Shown here piece after piece: positions 23,001 to 33,891 of a DNA stretch of 64,000 nt (position 1 is its first letter; every line of letters begins with the position of its first letter). The position numbers and the translations under genes are program-made. This stretch comes from Anthostomella pinea (lineage: Eukaryota > Ascomycota > Sordariomycetes > Xylariales > Xylariaceae). Under the pieces are notes generated by a model. It had not been told where the DNA came from. It saw only the letters and a program-made list of their open reading frames with translations, and did not search any database. Location of the stretch: NCBI GenBank assembly GCA_963556695.1, contig CAUWAG010000008.1:1860001-1924000 (forward strand), given 5' to 3'.

Positions 23001-26000
23001 TGGGTTTGATTACAGCGATGATTGGTCTGGGCTGTCTGGTCAGGGCGCACCAGAGTGACCAGGCGTTCTTCTGAAGAGATCCGGAGAACCCACTACCTCG
23101 TGTTTGGGTAGCATCATCATGCAAGCACGGTCCTTTGTAAGTCTTATGCTGGCTGGCCTGTCGAATGCCGCCACCTCTGTTGAAGATAGGTCCGAGTTAG
23201 GGCAGAGGGAACGTGACGTGTACCACAGGAGCATTCTTTGCAGCGCCGTCTAGTGTGACGCTGTACATGTGATGCTGGTGACGGAATATTGCTTTCGTTA
23301 TCCAATGTCTCGGACCTTGTTCCTGGATTGAAAATCCAACATGGTATTTTCAGACGGCGTGATGAATCTGATGATCCAGGGGCAGGCTTATTAAAAGCAA
23401 ATTACGACCAGGGACAGGACTACCCGAGCGAGATACTTGCAATGTGCATGCCGGTCGATAGCTCCCAGGACTCAGGCAGCCAGGCTCAGCATCCCCACTG
23501 TTTCTTTCTCGAAGGCACAGTGTCAGCGACACAATGCACCTCGCATCGTCAACCCTCTCGCCGGATATCAGGCTTTCATCGGAACCTGGAGCAGAACCTG
23601 GAACCGTGATAAGGTGGTCAGTGGTCGATGTGACAGTAACAGTGACCACCAGATGCGACTTATCTGTCGGGACGAGGCAATAAGCGAGGCTGGCACCAGG
23701 GAAAGGCCATGCACGAAATATGACAGATATGACAGCTGTGTCTGGCAGGATTTCCAGTGTCCACCTCGCTATTTTCGTCATATTTCGTGATGGCGGCTGA
23801 CCAGCCCTGCCCTGGACTGCCAGACTGCCTGAGCGTTTCGAAACACTGCCTCGTTTTGAGAAGTCTCCGTCGCCAGTTGACGGCCATAGCCCTGCCATCC
23901 GCGTGTCGGCTACGCCAGACGCGGTTTAGAGCGTGACACTCGCACCCAAGCTGTTGGGTTGATGGAATCGAAACAGAATCCCTGCGCTGACGGGGGTGCA
24001 CCACCAAACATGGACAGGCGAGGGACAGAGAGGCAGGGGGCCGGGGGGAAGGGCCTGCTGCTGTGGCATAATCTTGCGCCGAAAGATCAACATGTTCCTC
24101 GAGGCCGCATACCTGGCCGCAGATATGGTCGGATGGCACATACTGTCACGGTCGACCAGGGCCTGATGGTGTATACCTACATGCGCATGGCCGCAATGCC
24201 GTGGCCCAACTTCCGGAAAGGTTACCTACATGCAGTGCCTCGCAGTGCGGCCGTGCTTCGTCGGACGAGTCGCTTTCGATGGTGATACATATACCTAGTA
24301 GAGGATGAAGAAAATGGACTGGGCTATGGAGTACCGTAGTTTCTGTGCAGTTTGATAATTGATTCGGAGTCCCCATACTTAGCGTCAGTGGCTTGCGCGC
24401 GGACAGTGTGGGGATTGCTCCTCCAGCTTCATCTAGCTGTGGCTTGATACCTCCTTATCTCTGATAAGCCCACTTTAGAAGCTGATTGAGGCTGGTGGTC
24501 TCCTATACCCACGTAAGCCACTGCCGCCAAGCAGGGGCACTCGAAATCAACTTCCACAAAAAATACGGTATCATCCTTTCTCTCTCTCTTGTGCCGCACT
24601 TCTCGCCTACCAAGGAAGAAAAGCAGATGAGTCGAATCGTCCAGGATCCATGAGGTAGCGTTGCCGTTTATACGGTTCATGTCGCAAGTCTGGCTCTGTA
24701 TCCTTATTCCGAAAAGCCTCCTTGGCGGTGAAGTTTTGGCTATTTCTTGGCCATGGCATCACCCTTCGCTCGCTGCTGCAGGTACTCCAGGATCGACAGG
24801 CCGCTTTGGCTGGGGTCTCCGTCAGGGTTTTCATCCAGCATTGCGCCCCGCAGTCTGCAGATGCCTGCCTGTCTCTGCCTGCGTCGGCGATCCTCCTGCC
24901 GCCCTGTTGCCAGTTGCTTATTACGCTGACGCTGGCTGGCAGGCAGGGCCCTGATGCGACACCGCTCTGGCGTTGGGCTGGAATCAGGAATCAGTATCAC
25001 TTCCCAACAGGGTGTTATTGGTACCTGATGGCTTGGAGGTGCCATGCATGCTACGTAGCGTAAACAACTAACAACTAACCAAGTAAAGCAACCACAGAAC
25101 GAACCTGGGAAACGACTGTCTAGACTGTACAGAGCTGCCTGGTAGAGACAGGGTTGCGACAGGCCTGTTCGCCAGTCTTGATTGAAGTCGTATTGCTAAT
25201 AACAGCAGGAGATGAACCTCACATGGCCCATGGGAGGACTTGGGAGTTGGAGAGTCGAGACCGAGACTGTCGGCCACACAGCCCCGGGCTTCCTCTCGCC
25301 CACTCGAACTTTTCTAGTTGAGCAACTCATCATAACTACTTATCAGCTGGATGCACTGTAGCCAAGTCTCAAGACCCACGACCCACGACCCACGACCCAA
25401 GCAGTCAAGGGGGGTTTTCCGCTTTCCGCGGCTGCGGATGAACCGAACGTTCGCTTGCTGGTGGATTCGCACTAGGGCGACCGTCTTGTCCCGCTGTTGT
25501 GCAGTTGTACGGAGTATCGTGGTATTTCGATCGTGACCCTGGCGCCTGGCTGCCCACTCACTGACCTACGACGAACACCTGTTTCCTCCCACGGACTGAC
25601 CGGGAACGCACTGTATGTATGTATGTAGGTATGAGCTGGCGCGCATGTATATGAAGCTCGTCATAACTTCATAACCGCTGCTTGGTCCCTCTGCCCACCA
25701 CCTATGACTCGCATCATTCTGCACGCGAAGCGACCAGCACAACTCCGCAGAGATGGGAACAACCTCAGAAGGATTCCACTAGCCACGTAGGCAGTGCTGG
25801 TATCTCTCACACCGGTCCCGTCTGTGCACAACCGATTTGTAGCTTATGTCTCTTTAGAGAAATGATACATAGCATGCTCGCCACGATGGTTTCCCCCATG
25901 TTGCTTTTGTCGGCAGGATCGACTATTGGCCAGCATCGTGTTACTTGTCGAGGTGGCTGCCATATGGCATATGTGAGGCGGTAGAACCTAGGAGGTTGAG

Positions 26001-27678
26001 GTGGTTCGGGATGTGTCGCCCGAACTATCTCCTGCGTCTTCGGGTTGGTCGCTGAATAGCCGCCCTCAGCCTTTGGGGTCCCCGGGGGGGTGAGACCTTA
26101 TGTTCCGCGTGCCCCTCCAGCTACAGATGTCAGACGTTGCCTGAGTTAGTATGTCAACACTTGGACAGCTGCGAAGATATTCACATCTCGCAACGGCTTT
26201 ATGGTAATGTAAGATTTGGTCTCCATGTTCTTCAACTCCCACAATCTCGCAGCAGCAGTCTCAAAAAGCAACATGCCATGGGGTTACTCAGCACTGAACT
26301 TATGACCCCCAACATATGGCATCCATAGTATGGGTTCCAGCCTCTAAGCCCTGTCGGTCAGTCCCAACGCAAGCCTGAACAAGGGTAAGGGGCCCCTGGA
26401 GTTTTCTGCACCCCGGCTGCCGTCCCAAAACCACCCCCATGTCCGCTCCACCCCTTGTATGATCACACACCCTTTCGATGATAACAACGGGCATGGGGAG
26501 CTTAGGTACGTGATGCCAAGGATGGAAAGAAGAGGGAAATTTCGAAAAGAAGAGGCTTTGCTTGTGGAAGCTAGTCCAGCGGGCAACTTATCTCACTCAG
26601 GTCTGCTATATCGGACTACTCAACCGTACCTCTGCCATCATCTGCTCTCTACAGCTTGACGAAGCATACTGATCCAGCGAACAAAGCGCTGAGCTTACCG
26701 CTTCCGAGGCGATACCTGGTCATACAACGACTTTCTGACCTACACCGACTTGAACTCTCCGGAAATACTTCTTAGACCATCTCGCCGCTAGCTCCTTTCC
26801 CGTCGACTTTCTCAGGGTGTATTCGACTCCAGACCCCGGACCAAGCGTAACACTGTGGCTATTGCCTGCCGTTCAGATCACAGGGGCTCTAGCGTGGGTA
26901 GGCTTTCTCAGCCATTCATTACGCAGGGCTTCAGATCAGGGTCGTGACTGGTCCGCTTTATTGATCCCATCTGTACTGGTCACAACCACACCTTCCTGTG
27001 ATTTGGTACAGTTCCAGTTGGGCAGTACAAGTTAGCTGATATCTCCGAGCCGCCGCCTGTCTGGAACCGCTGGCCAGACGTCTTCTACCTTTCTGTCTTT
27101 GCGCCTTCTAGACGTACAGCTTCGGAACTGGAACCGGTCAGAACTCGATATTACCACCAATCTACGACCACACCTGAACCAGCTCAGAGTAGCTTGACAA
27201 GAATTTCTCAGCACATAGCTAAGAAGCTTTCCCATAACCAGTGGGTTGGAACGACACATAGCAACTCTTCACATCGAGTATAACCTGGATACTGGTGAAG
27301 GAGAGGAGGGCAAGTATCAGGTCAAACCAACGATCCGCCTACAGTCTTTCCCGCAACATCGACAACAGAAACCACGCTATATCAGTCACATCAAGCATAC
27401 GCCATTATCCCGGCCGCCAGTCCATCGCAGTGGCGGTCCAAGATCCTCGTCATCGGCAAGCCCCTCAGCAACCACCTTCTCGCACTAACAGTACCGTGGT
27501 CGTGGGATACCAACCGAGTCGTCAAGGCAGGAAGGAGTGGGCGTGCTGCAGACAGCGTGGAGATCCGTCAGATAGTAGTACAGCAAAGAAAGAAACTGAA
27601 CAGTGTCAAGCTGCAACTGGTAGAGTTGGTCAATGTCTGGGTCCTCAGGACCACCAGCGAGTAGGGGAACAGGCTTCG
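20047..27678. other. Long gene-poor region upstream of the bZIP gene
   Basis: About 7.6 kb in which no open frame shows a recognisable domain, signal peptide or splice-consistent partner. Short repeats include three copies of the 9-mer GTAGGGTCC at 22377-22403, three and a half copies of GACCCAC at 25373-25400, a GTAT run at 25613-25627, and a 13-bp inverted repeat CACGAAATATGAC at 23712-23724/23777-23789. The GC-rich tract 21470-21515 is compositional. The last part, about 27000-27678, is probably the leader of the bZIP mRNA. Non-coding RNAs cannot be excluded. Confidence 0.4.
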
Positions 27679-29430
27679 ATGTCGCAGTGGGATCCTGCGC
27701 GCCGATCTGCTTCTCCTCGGACTTCAACATCCCCCACGGGCACCAATACCTCACGAGACTCTCATCAGCCAGGACATCGAGGAGGTGGCGGCCAGCAAGA
27801 TGACAGGTCTCTGGGAGACACCAGTATCCCACGAACCAATGGAGAAGACACGCAGTCATACCCATACCGGGGACTCGGTGTTCACAACATACTCAATCCC
27901 TCCGAGGCACAATCAACAACAGCACGCCGGCGAAACGAAACCAACACATCGGCTCCTAACACACCCGGTCCAGTACCTAACTTGAGTCCAACCGCACCAC
28001 GGCCATTCTCATTTCATGGCCAAGTCATGGGGGGTCAACGACAGCAAAACCCAACGCCCGGAGGCCCACCGGCGCTGGCACCACTTTCTACGGCTCGCGG
28101 CTCTCCCGGTCCATTCCAGCCATTTCCTGCGATGGCAGCGACGAGACGGATCTTGACACCAAGATCACCTCGGTCTAGCAGCGGAGGACAGGGCCCATCA
28201 TTTCGCACGCCAACTCCCCAGCAAGCGCCGTACTTCCCCGTTACGCTTCCAGAATCAAGTAGGGCCTTTCACCATGACTCTGGTACATCTGTGCGGCCAG
28301 AGCACCAGCCGAGGCCGGGGGGCACGCCATCTCTGCGGCCACAGCTTGGAAGGGTTGACAGTACTGGGGGCGGGCCACCAACAAGCCTTCCCCCGTTGGC
28401 GACACCGACACGGCCTCCGTCACAGCCGGGTTCTGTGCAAGCCAACGCACCAGCGCACCAAAGACCGCAACAGCCCCCAGGGGGGCTCAGCCAACAAGTA
28501 CAGCAGCAACGCAGTTTCGCTTCGACCTCACCGTACACGAGCGGTTTTCCACCAAACAACAGGAGCTTCCCCCCTCATCTTCCACCAAATGACCCAAGAT
28601 GGTCAGGGGGCTACGGACACGGACACCCCCTACAGGAAGGCGGGGGTGGAGCAAGAGGAATGCCAGGTTCGGAAGGGCACGCTGCTTTCCAAATTGCCCC
28701 GACCCAAGGCGATAATATCATCGTACCGATAGAGATGTACCAGGGCTCGAAGCAGGCGGACGAGAAGCGCCAGCGAAATGCAGGAGCGTCTGCGCGGTTT
28801 CGGCAGCGGAAAAAGGACAGGGAAGTACAACAGGCTATCAACATCCAGAAGCTGGAGGCTCAGAACCGCGAAGTCGAAAAGAGACTGCAAGATGCAGAGG
28901 CCGAGCGCGACAGATACCGTGCGGAGCGCGATCGGCTCCGCGACATCGTGTACCGGACGCCTGGGACCAGCGAACTCGCTTTCCAGGGACCCCCGAGCCC
29001 TAACTCGGCCAGAAGCGGTGGCTCCTTCGCGGAGAGGAGCCCCCTCGTGCCTGCTACTAGACCGCCGACGTCGATGCCTATACAGCAGTACGGAGCCGCC
29101 GATCCGACAACGGGCGAGAGGGCATCTCGGCGGCGGAGGACAGATTCTCAGCTGGAATACTCCTCTCATGCATATGGTTCGACTCCCAGTACGCTCCCGC
29201 CGATCCACCAACCCAGTTACCCGACAACCCTCTCGCAGCCAGGAACGCCATCGGCAGGGGCGCCTCCGAGACTCCCGCCGTTGCGATCCGACCCGCCTTC
29301 CGGGACACCTACGACCGCACCCTCGGCCACGAACACACCCGTGCAAGGCTACACACCGTTCAAAAGAGAACCCTACGAGTCCGGATGGGCGACACGGCCC
29401 AGCGGCCCCCACGATCCCGGCCAGCGCTAA
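27679..29430 (+). CDS. bZIP transcription factor
   Basis: 583-aa nuclear regulator. The ATG at 27679 (MSQWDPARRS) was chosen because the open frame upstream has no ATG and reads like leader sequence. The N-terminal about 355 residues are Pro/Ser/Gln-rich and disordered (activation-type). The basic region KRQRNAGASARFRQRKKDRE at about 361-381 carries the bZIP NxxxSxRxR signature, followed by a leucine-zipper/coiled-coil (INIQKLEAQNREVEKRL, ERDRYRAERDRLRDIV) to about residue 430. A Pro-rich tail ends with VQGYTPFKREPYESGW. The basic region resembles a conserved Pezizomycotina bZIP subgroup rather than Gcn4/CpcA or Cys3/MetR by eye. The regulon is unknown. The unusually long upstream non-coding space suggests complex control. 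Confidence 0.88.
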   Translation: MSQWDPARRSASPRTSTSPTGTNTSRDSHQPGHRGGGGQQDDRSLGDTSIPRTNGEDTQSYPYRGLGVHNILNPSEAQSTTARRRNETNTSAPNTPGPVPNLSPTAPRPFSFHGQVMGGQRQQNPTPGGPPALAPLSTARGSPGPFQPFPAMAATRRILTPRSPRSSSGGQGPSFRTPTPQQAPYFPVTLPESSRAFHHDSGTSVRPEHQPRPGGTPSLRPQLGRVDSTGGGPPTSLPPLATPTRPPSQPGSVQANAPAHQRPQQPPGGLSQQVQQQRSFASTSPYTSGFPPNNRSFPPHLPPNDPRWSGGYGHGHPLQEGGGGARGMPGSEGHAAFQIAPTQGDNIIVPIEMYQGSKQADEKRQRNAGASARFRQRKKDREVQQAINIQKLEAQNREVEKRLQDAEAERDRYRAERDRLRDIVYRTPGTSELAFQGPPSPNSARSGGSFAERSPLVPATRPPTSMPIQQYGAADPTTGERASRRRRTDSQLEYSSHAYGSTPSTLPPIHQPSYPTTLSQPGTPSAGAPPRLPPLRSDPPSGTPTTAPSATNTPVQGYTPFKREPYESGWATRPSGPHDPGQR

Positions 29431-32400
29431 GCACGACGAAGTCGACTCGAAACGGGCCATCACCTCACACTCAACTCTACTTCCCTTCGTCATATGAATC
29501 AATCATATACGTTCTCACCATCTACTCATCCTTTTAATACTCGTTTCCATCTCTCGCTGCATCCCGCTCACGGTGACCTGGAGCCACTGTTGAGGGGACA
29601 TTATATAATCCAGGGGGGGGAATCGGATACCACGGCTACTAGACATTTCTTCGCATAGATCGGGCAACCGACAGTACTTTCGGACGGACGTTCGGGGGAG
29701 GGGACCTTAAAATGAGGAATATATTGCCTTTGTTTTTCTTGCTTGCAGAAGGTGTCTTGATCGAAATACAGGGACAAGACAGGACACACTACGGGATCCC
29801 AGCACCGGAAGACGTGATTGCGCAAGCCAGGCAGACAGAAGAGCCTCCGCGTCTTCTTCCCGACTCATCGAACATCTCCTTTGTCGCTATCGAACATACC
29901 TACCTATATATCCGTTTTCCGGTCCATCGTTTACTATACCTATTTGCTAGCTGGAGTACATATTCAAAAGGCGCGTGCGTGTGTTACTCGGCTGATTTAC
30001 ATTCACCCCACTGGAAAATGGGAGCACAGCGGCTGGCCTGAAGCTGGTGTTTCGGTGTTTGTTTTTCGTGTTTCTGATCTCCTTTCCCCCCCTATTGCGC
30101 TTTGTGTTTCGGTTGAGATATTGGGCTTTGGGCGGCGGCACATCTTGGTACCAGAATGCGAATCATCAGATTGCGGGGTTCTTTTTTTTTTTTTTGGGAT
30201 TTGGCTATATAAGTTATACACTAGCTCGGGATACCTCAATATCCGCGGTTCGCTCAAGCGAAGGACGAGCACGAAGAGAAGGGGAGGGCGCTGGATAGTC
30301 ATTATGTTGAGGGTCAACGTCCCTTGAAGCTACGTGTAATAACTAGACACGGAGACTCTTTGACACACCCTCGATCATATCAAGCGAGTGGCTAAGATTG
30401 CCCATAAGATGGAGGCATGCAGGCACCAGCTGACAGCTTGGAAGAGACGGGTACCTAGTAGGGCTGACATGCCCAAGATATTAAAGCTTGGAGCTTATAT
30501 GAGCAATCAAATCACCATTCTTATAATATCAGTATTCAGCATTTGCATACGATCACCTGCATGTCATGGATAAGCAGGAGACAGGGTCATAGGCATTGAG
30601 ATTGCTGGGGTTGCTGCACGGGTGGCCTGGTTATCCAAGAGTCTAGGCGTAAGGACAACACCGGCACGAGTGTCGCAGAAGAGCAGCCGCCTAGTGGCAT
30701 CCAAGTGTTTCTCCTCCTGTCCTGGTTTCTTCCTCCAAAAGCGCCACGGTTCACCATTAGCACTTTGAAGAAGTTTTGTCTCAAGCCAAAACATCCACTC
30801 ACATCAGATATCAGTCGTGCGTTAGCCAGGGTCCGAACCAGCACCTAGACAGAATGTTGACTGTCATAGCAGCTATCATGTAGTTGCTAGGTCGCAAGAG
30901 ATGTCCAGCTCGTGGCTGCCGGTCACCACATGGAGCAAAGGAGTTGGTGCGCCTTTGAGATAGGCACGCTTACTCGATTGTTGGTTTAGCGGGAACAAAA
31001 ACAGGCATAAGCAGCGGTTGACAGCCCACGATCTTGCCTGGTGCTTCTTTTCAAAATGAATAAGTAACTTCCAGGTACAACTCACTTTGCGGGATATTAC
31101 AGCAGGCCTACAGACCTTCTACTTAGCAAGCTTGGGCATACACTCTACAGGTAGCGAATCAATCAGTCCGCTACCAACAACCGCAATTGATGCATTGACA
31201 TCTTCTACCAAAAGCGCTGCTTCTATACGTGTAGGTATGCTGACAGGTGTTAGCAGGACTGAACCACAAGAAGCGTGCACCATTGACTATGGTACCTGCT
31301 CATCGGCTGTGTTTGCAGGTTCATTGTTAGCGATTCAGGAGGTCAAGACGTATGTAGTATTCATTGCGTACAGAAGGAAAAGGGGTGGGAAGTAAGCCAG
31401 GAGACATGTTAGGCTCAACAAAAATATATGAACCCATCCTACTTGCTCACCTCTTATGCTATGGAACTTGGAAGGAGTTGTGATCATGGAAATCAGTCAA
31501 ACGTTGTGATACAGCAATTGAGGTTAATGCAAAAAATAGGCAAAATAGTAGGTCACACCGAGGATCGAACTCGGAACCTTGTCCGAATCTCGGAGAGGAC
31601 TGTGAAGGACATGCTAGAGTATTTGTTAGTATGTAGTATGATTAGGCATAATGATTGTTGACTTACTCATAACCATTAGACCATGCGACCGTGGTAAAAT
31701 TTCCTTTATGTGTAATCATGTACCGTACCGCTACCGGAGAGGTCGTGGGGCAACTGTCGGTCTCACTTCTAAGGCGCCGGGGCTACGCGCAGACCCATTC
31801 AATGCCGGATTCTCCGAGAAAAGCCGAGGCACAGAGCACGGATGGCTGCAGGCCACTCTGGTTCCACGGATTGCTTACATCACCTTGGTGAATTCCATCC
31901 GATCACGAAGACATGTGTCTGTTGAGAAGAACCTTTAATCCAGAGTCAGGAGATGAAAGGGTTTTGCGGAGTTTTCGTCTTACCAGACATGTGGTTGAAA
32001 GGACAATATGCATGGTCGCCTGAGCCGAAGGGATGTTCCAGGAGTGACTGACTGGGAGAACCACCCACAGAACGGCTCTATCGCCAATCAACGGCAGACT
32101 TCGTTCCCAATTTCATCTCTTCTGGTCTTCTCCTGGAGCAATAGATGGTAGTGCCCCTTTTAAAGACATCGTCTCTCTAGTATGTAGCTTGTGTTGCCTT
32201 CCAAGAGCTGCCGTATTGAGGTTTGTGCCTCCAAGAGAGACAGACAGTGCTGCCGTAGGTGTCCGGCCATCCTACAGAAAGGCCATACTGGAAAGCAGGC
32301 AGCTCGGTGCTATACCATTAGAGCCACGAAGTGTATTGGGCGTGTTTACTACTATATGTTGCGACCAGGTGCTATCAGTTTGAAGCTCAGCGCACACATG

Positions 32401-33891
32401 GGGCGGATGTTCGGCCGACTGGCAACTGCATACCAACTCCAAGCATGCAGCTGGAGAAGACTCATGCACCTGACGACGATCGAATGGTGAAAACGAATTT
32501 GAATGATAGAGGTCAAATGGTGATTGAGTTGTGGCAAACCAACCTGTTTAGGTAGGTTGTTATGTGATGCTTCCCGGCCCCGCTCCGGAAACAGTACCGC
32601 TTTTCCTCCCCGAGCATATGCATGAGTGACCACATTTTCCCACAGGATATCGAGTTTTATTGACCATGGTGTGGTTTGTGACATGTCGCTAACTGAAAGT
32701 CCTTGGGCAGAGTAGGACCGGCCAGTAAACTCATCGAGAGAACGTTGGAGAGCTTCGCGAAGACGATGATGACTACTGCAGCGATTCAGTCATGCTTTAG
32801 TATACCAAGATCTGACGTGGTCCTGAACTTTTGGAATATGTCGGCATTACGCTAAAAAGTCCATGACATTGATGATCTCGGCATAAGATTACCTGGCAAG
32901 TGTGATTTCTCTCAGTGACATGGTCTTCAGCTATCCAGTCACAATCACCAACGCCGCCACAGCCCAGGTTCACAGCATAACCTAGTGTAGATACGTGAGG
33001 TTGCTTGCGGAAGGGGCTCTCACAGTATTCTTTCTGCTGGGTTCATCACTCTTTAACTATGACTCTAGCAATGGTCCCTTTACACAGGGGGCGGGTTCAC
33101 GCTCTGGAGTGACGGATGTCATGTCAATCAGGTAAATCATAACGCAAGAAGAGAAATATGTCGTCCTCTTTATCTCAGCCACTGACACAAACGTCCCCAG
33201 TCCTGTTCATATGGGGATACTAGCAATATTCGCTTGTCTCGTATTCCCAAAGTGTACTCCGGAGGGGCGGCCGTGCAACCGGGCGGGCGGGTACGCATTC
33301 CATCGGTCGGTGAACTCGCTCTGCGAATGACGGGGCGAAGCTGGGCAGTCGGCATTGGCATACCTACGCCTCGTGCGGCTTCCCGAGTCTCTGGGCTGCG
33401 ACAGCGATGGGTGAAACCATCGATGTGAGCGGGGGCAAGTACACATCTGCACGCGGGTATATCATATATGGCCAGGCTGCTCAATCATGTAGAAATTCGA
33501 ATGACCAGTACATGCGAGGGTGTGTCAAGTGGAAAATGAAGAGTGGGTGTCAATATCGCAGCCTCACGACAGTTCCATTCGTGGATGATAGGCAGGAAAG
33601 CAAGGCCAGCACACAACGTCTTGCCTCACTGCGGCGTTGGCACAGTCCAATCGAGAGGCACATAGTATGCGTGCACAGCCCCGATCTTTGAGATGTTGGT
33701 TCGCAGCACCGTCATCTCATTGGACAATATGCACGTTTCGTCCCGGGCCGCAGTGATACAGGGGGGTCGTCCCACATCCTCGGCGCTTACACGCCGTCGA
33801 GATGTCTTCACGCTCGCATAGAGCCTGAAAAGCCATCTTGTCTTGGAAATGGATTCGGGGCTTCAAGTTCAACTGGATCTTCCAAACCGAC
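29431..33891. other. Gene-poor region around a tRNA gene
   Basis: About 4.4 kb between the bZIP and HET genes. Apart from the tRNA-Val gene at 31551-31690 no gene is supported. It has a T-rich run at 30181-30197 and a G8 run near 29612. Open frames such as 29818-30327, 31087-31395 and 33170-33484 have no recognisable features. A tRNA 5'-half-like sequence on the minus strand near 32317-32335 is treated as chance or relic. Confidence 0.4.
31551..31690 (-). tRNA. tRNA-Val(CAC) with a 15-nt canonical intron and a 53-nt D-arm insertion
   Basis: Read on the minus strand from 31690. The acceptor GGTCGCA pairs with TGTGACC (one G-T wobble); the A-box is TGGTCTAATGG; the anticodon stem TGTCC pairs with GGACA; the loop reads TTCACA then C, so the anticodon is CAC (Val); the T-arm is CCGAG-TTCGATC-CTCGG. 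There are 15 extra nt at position 37/38, the normal nuclear tRNA intron site. A further 53 nt lie between positions 24 and 25 (31614-31666); they begin GTAAGT, contain ACTAAC and end CTAG. Removing them restores the D-stem pairing GTC/GAC. T-runs follow 3' of the gene (TTTT at about 5 nt, then TTTTTT), fitting Pol III termination. A functional gene is likely; the status of the D-arm insert is the open question. Confidence 0.85.

Noticed and set aside
23350..23898. 182-aa open frame on the minus strand in the gene-poor region
   Set aside because: No recognisable domain, no splice partners, and open frames of this size occur by chance at this GC content.
25373..25400. Tandem GACCCAC repeats considered as a CRISPR-like or origin iteron array
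   Set aside because: There are only 3-4 direct copies of a 7-mer with no spacers; an ordinary minisatellite in a eukaryote.
28630..29502. 290-aa open frame on the minus strand
   Set aside because: It lies entirely opposite the bZIP coding sequence and has an Arg-rich composition typical of an antisense shadow.
30815..30845. B-box-like GGTTCGGACCC on the minus strand
   Set aside because: The flanks do not form a T-stem and there is no A-box or acceptor pairing at a suitable distance.
32317..32335. tRNA 5'-half-like sequence (TGGCTCTAATGGTATAGCA on the minus strand)
   Set aside because: It resembles an A-box/D-arm, but I found no matching anticodon stem, T-arm or acceptor 3' strand; probably chance or a relic.
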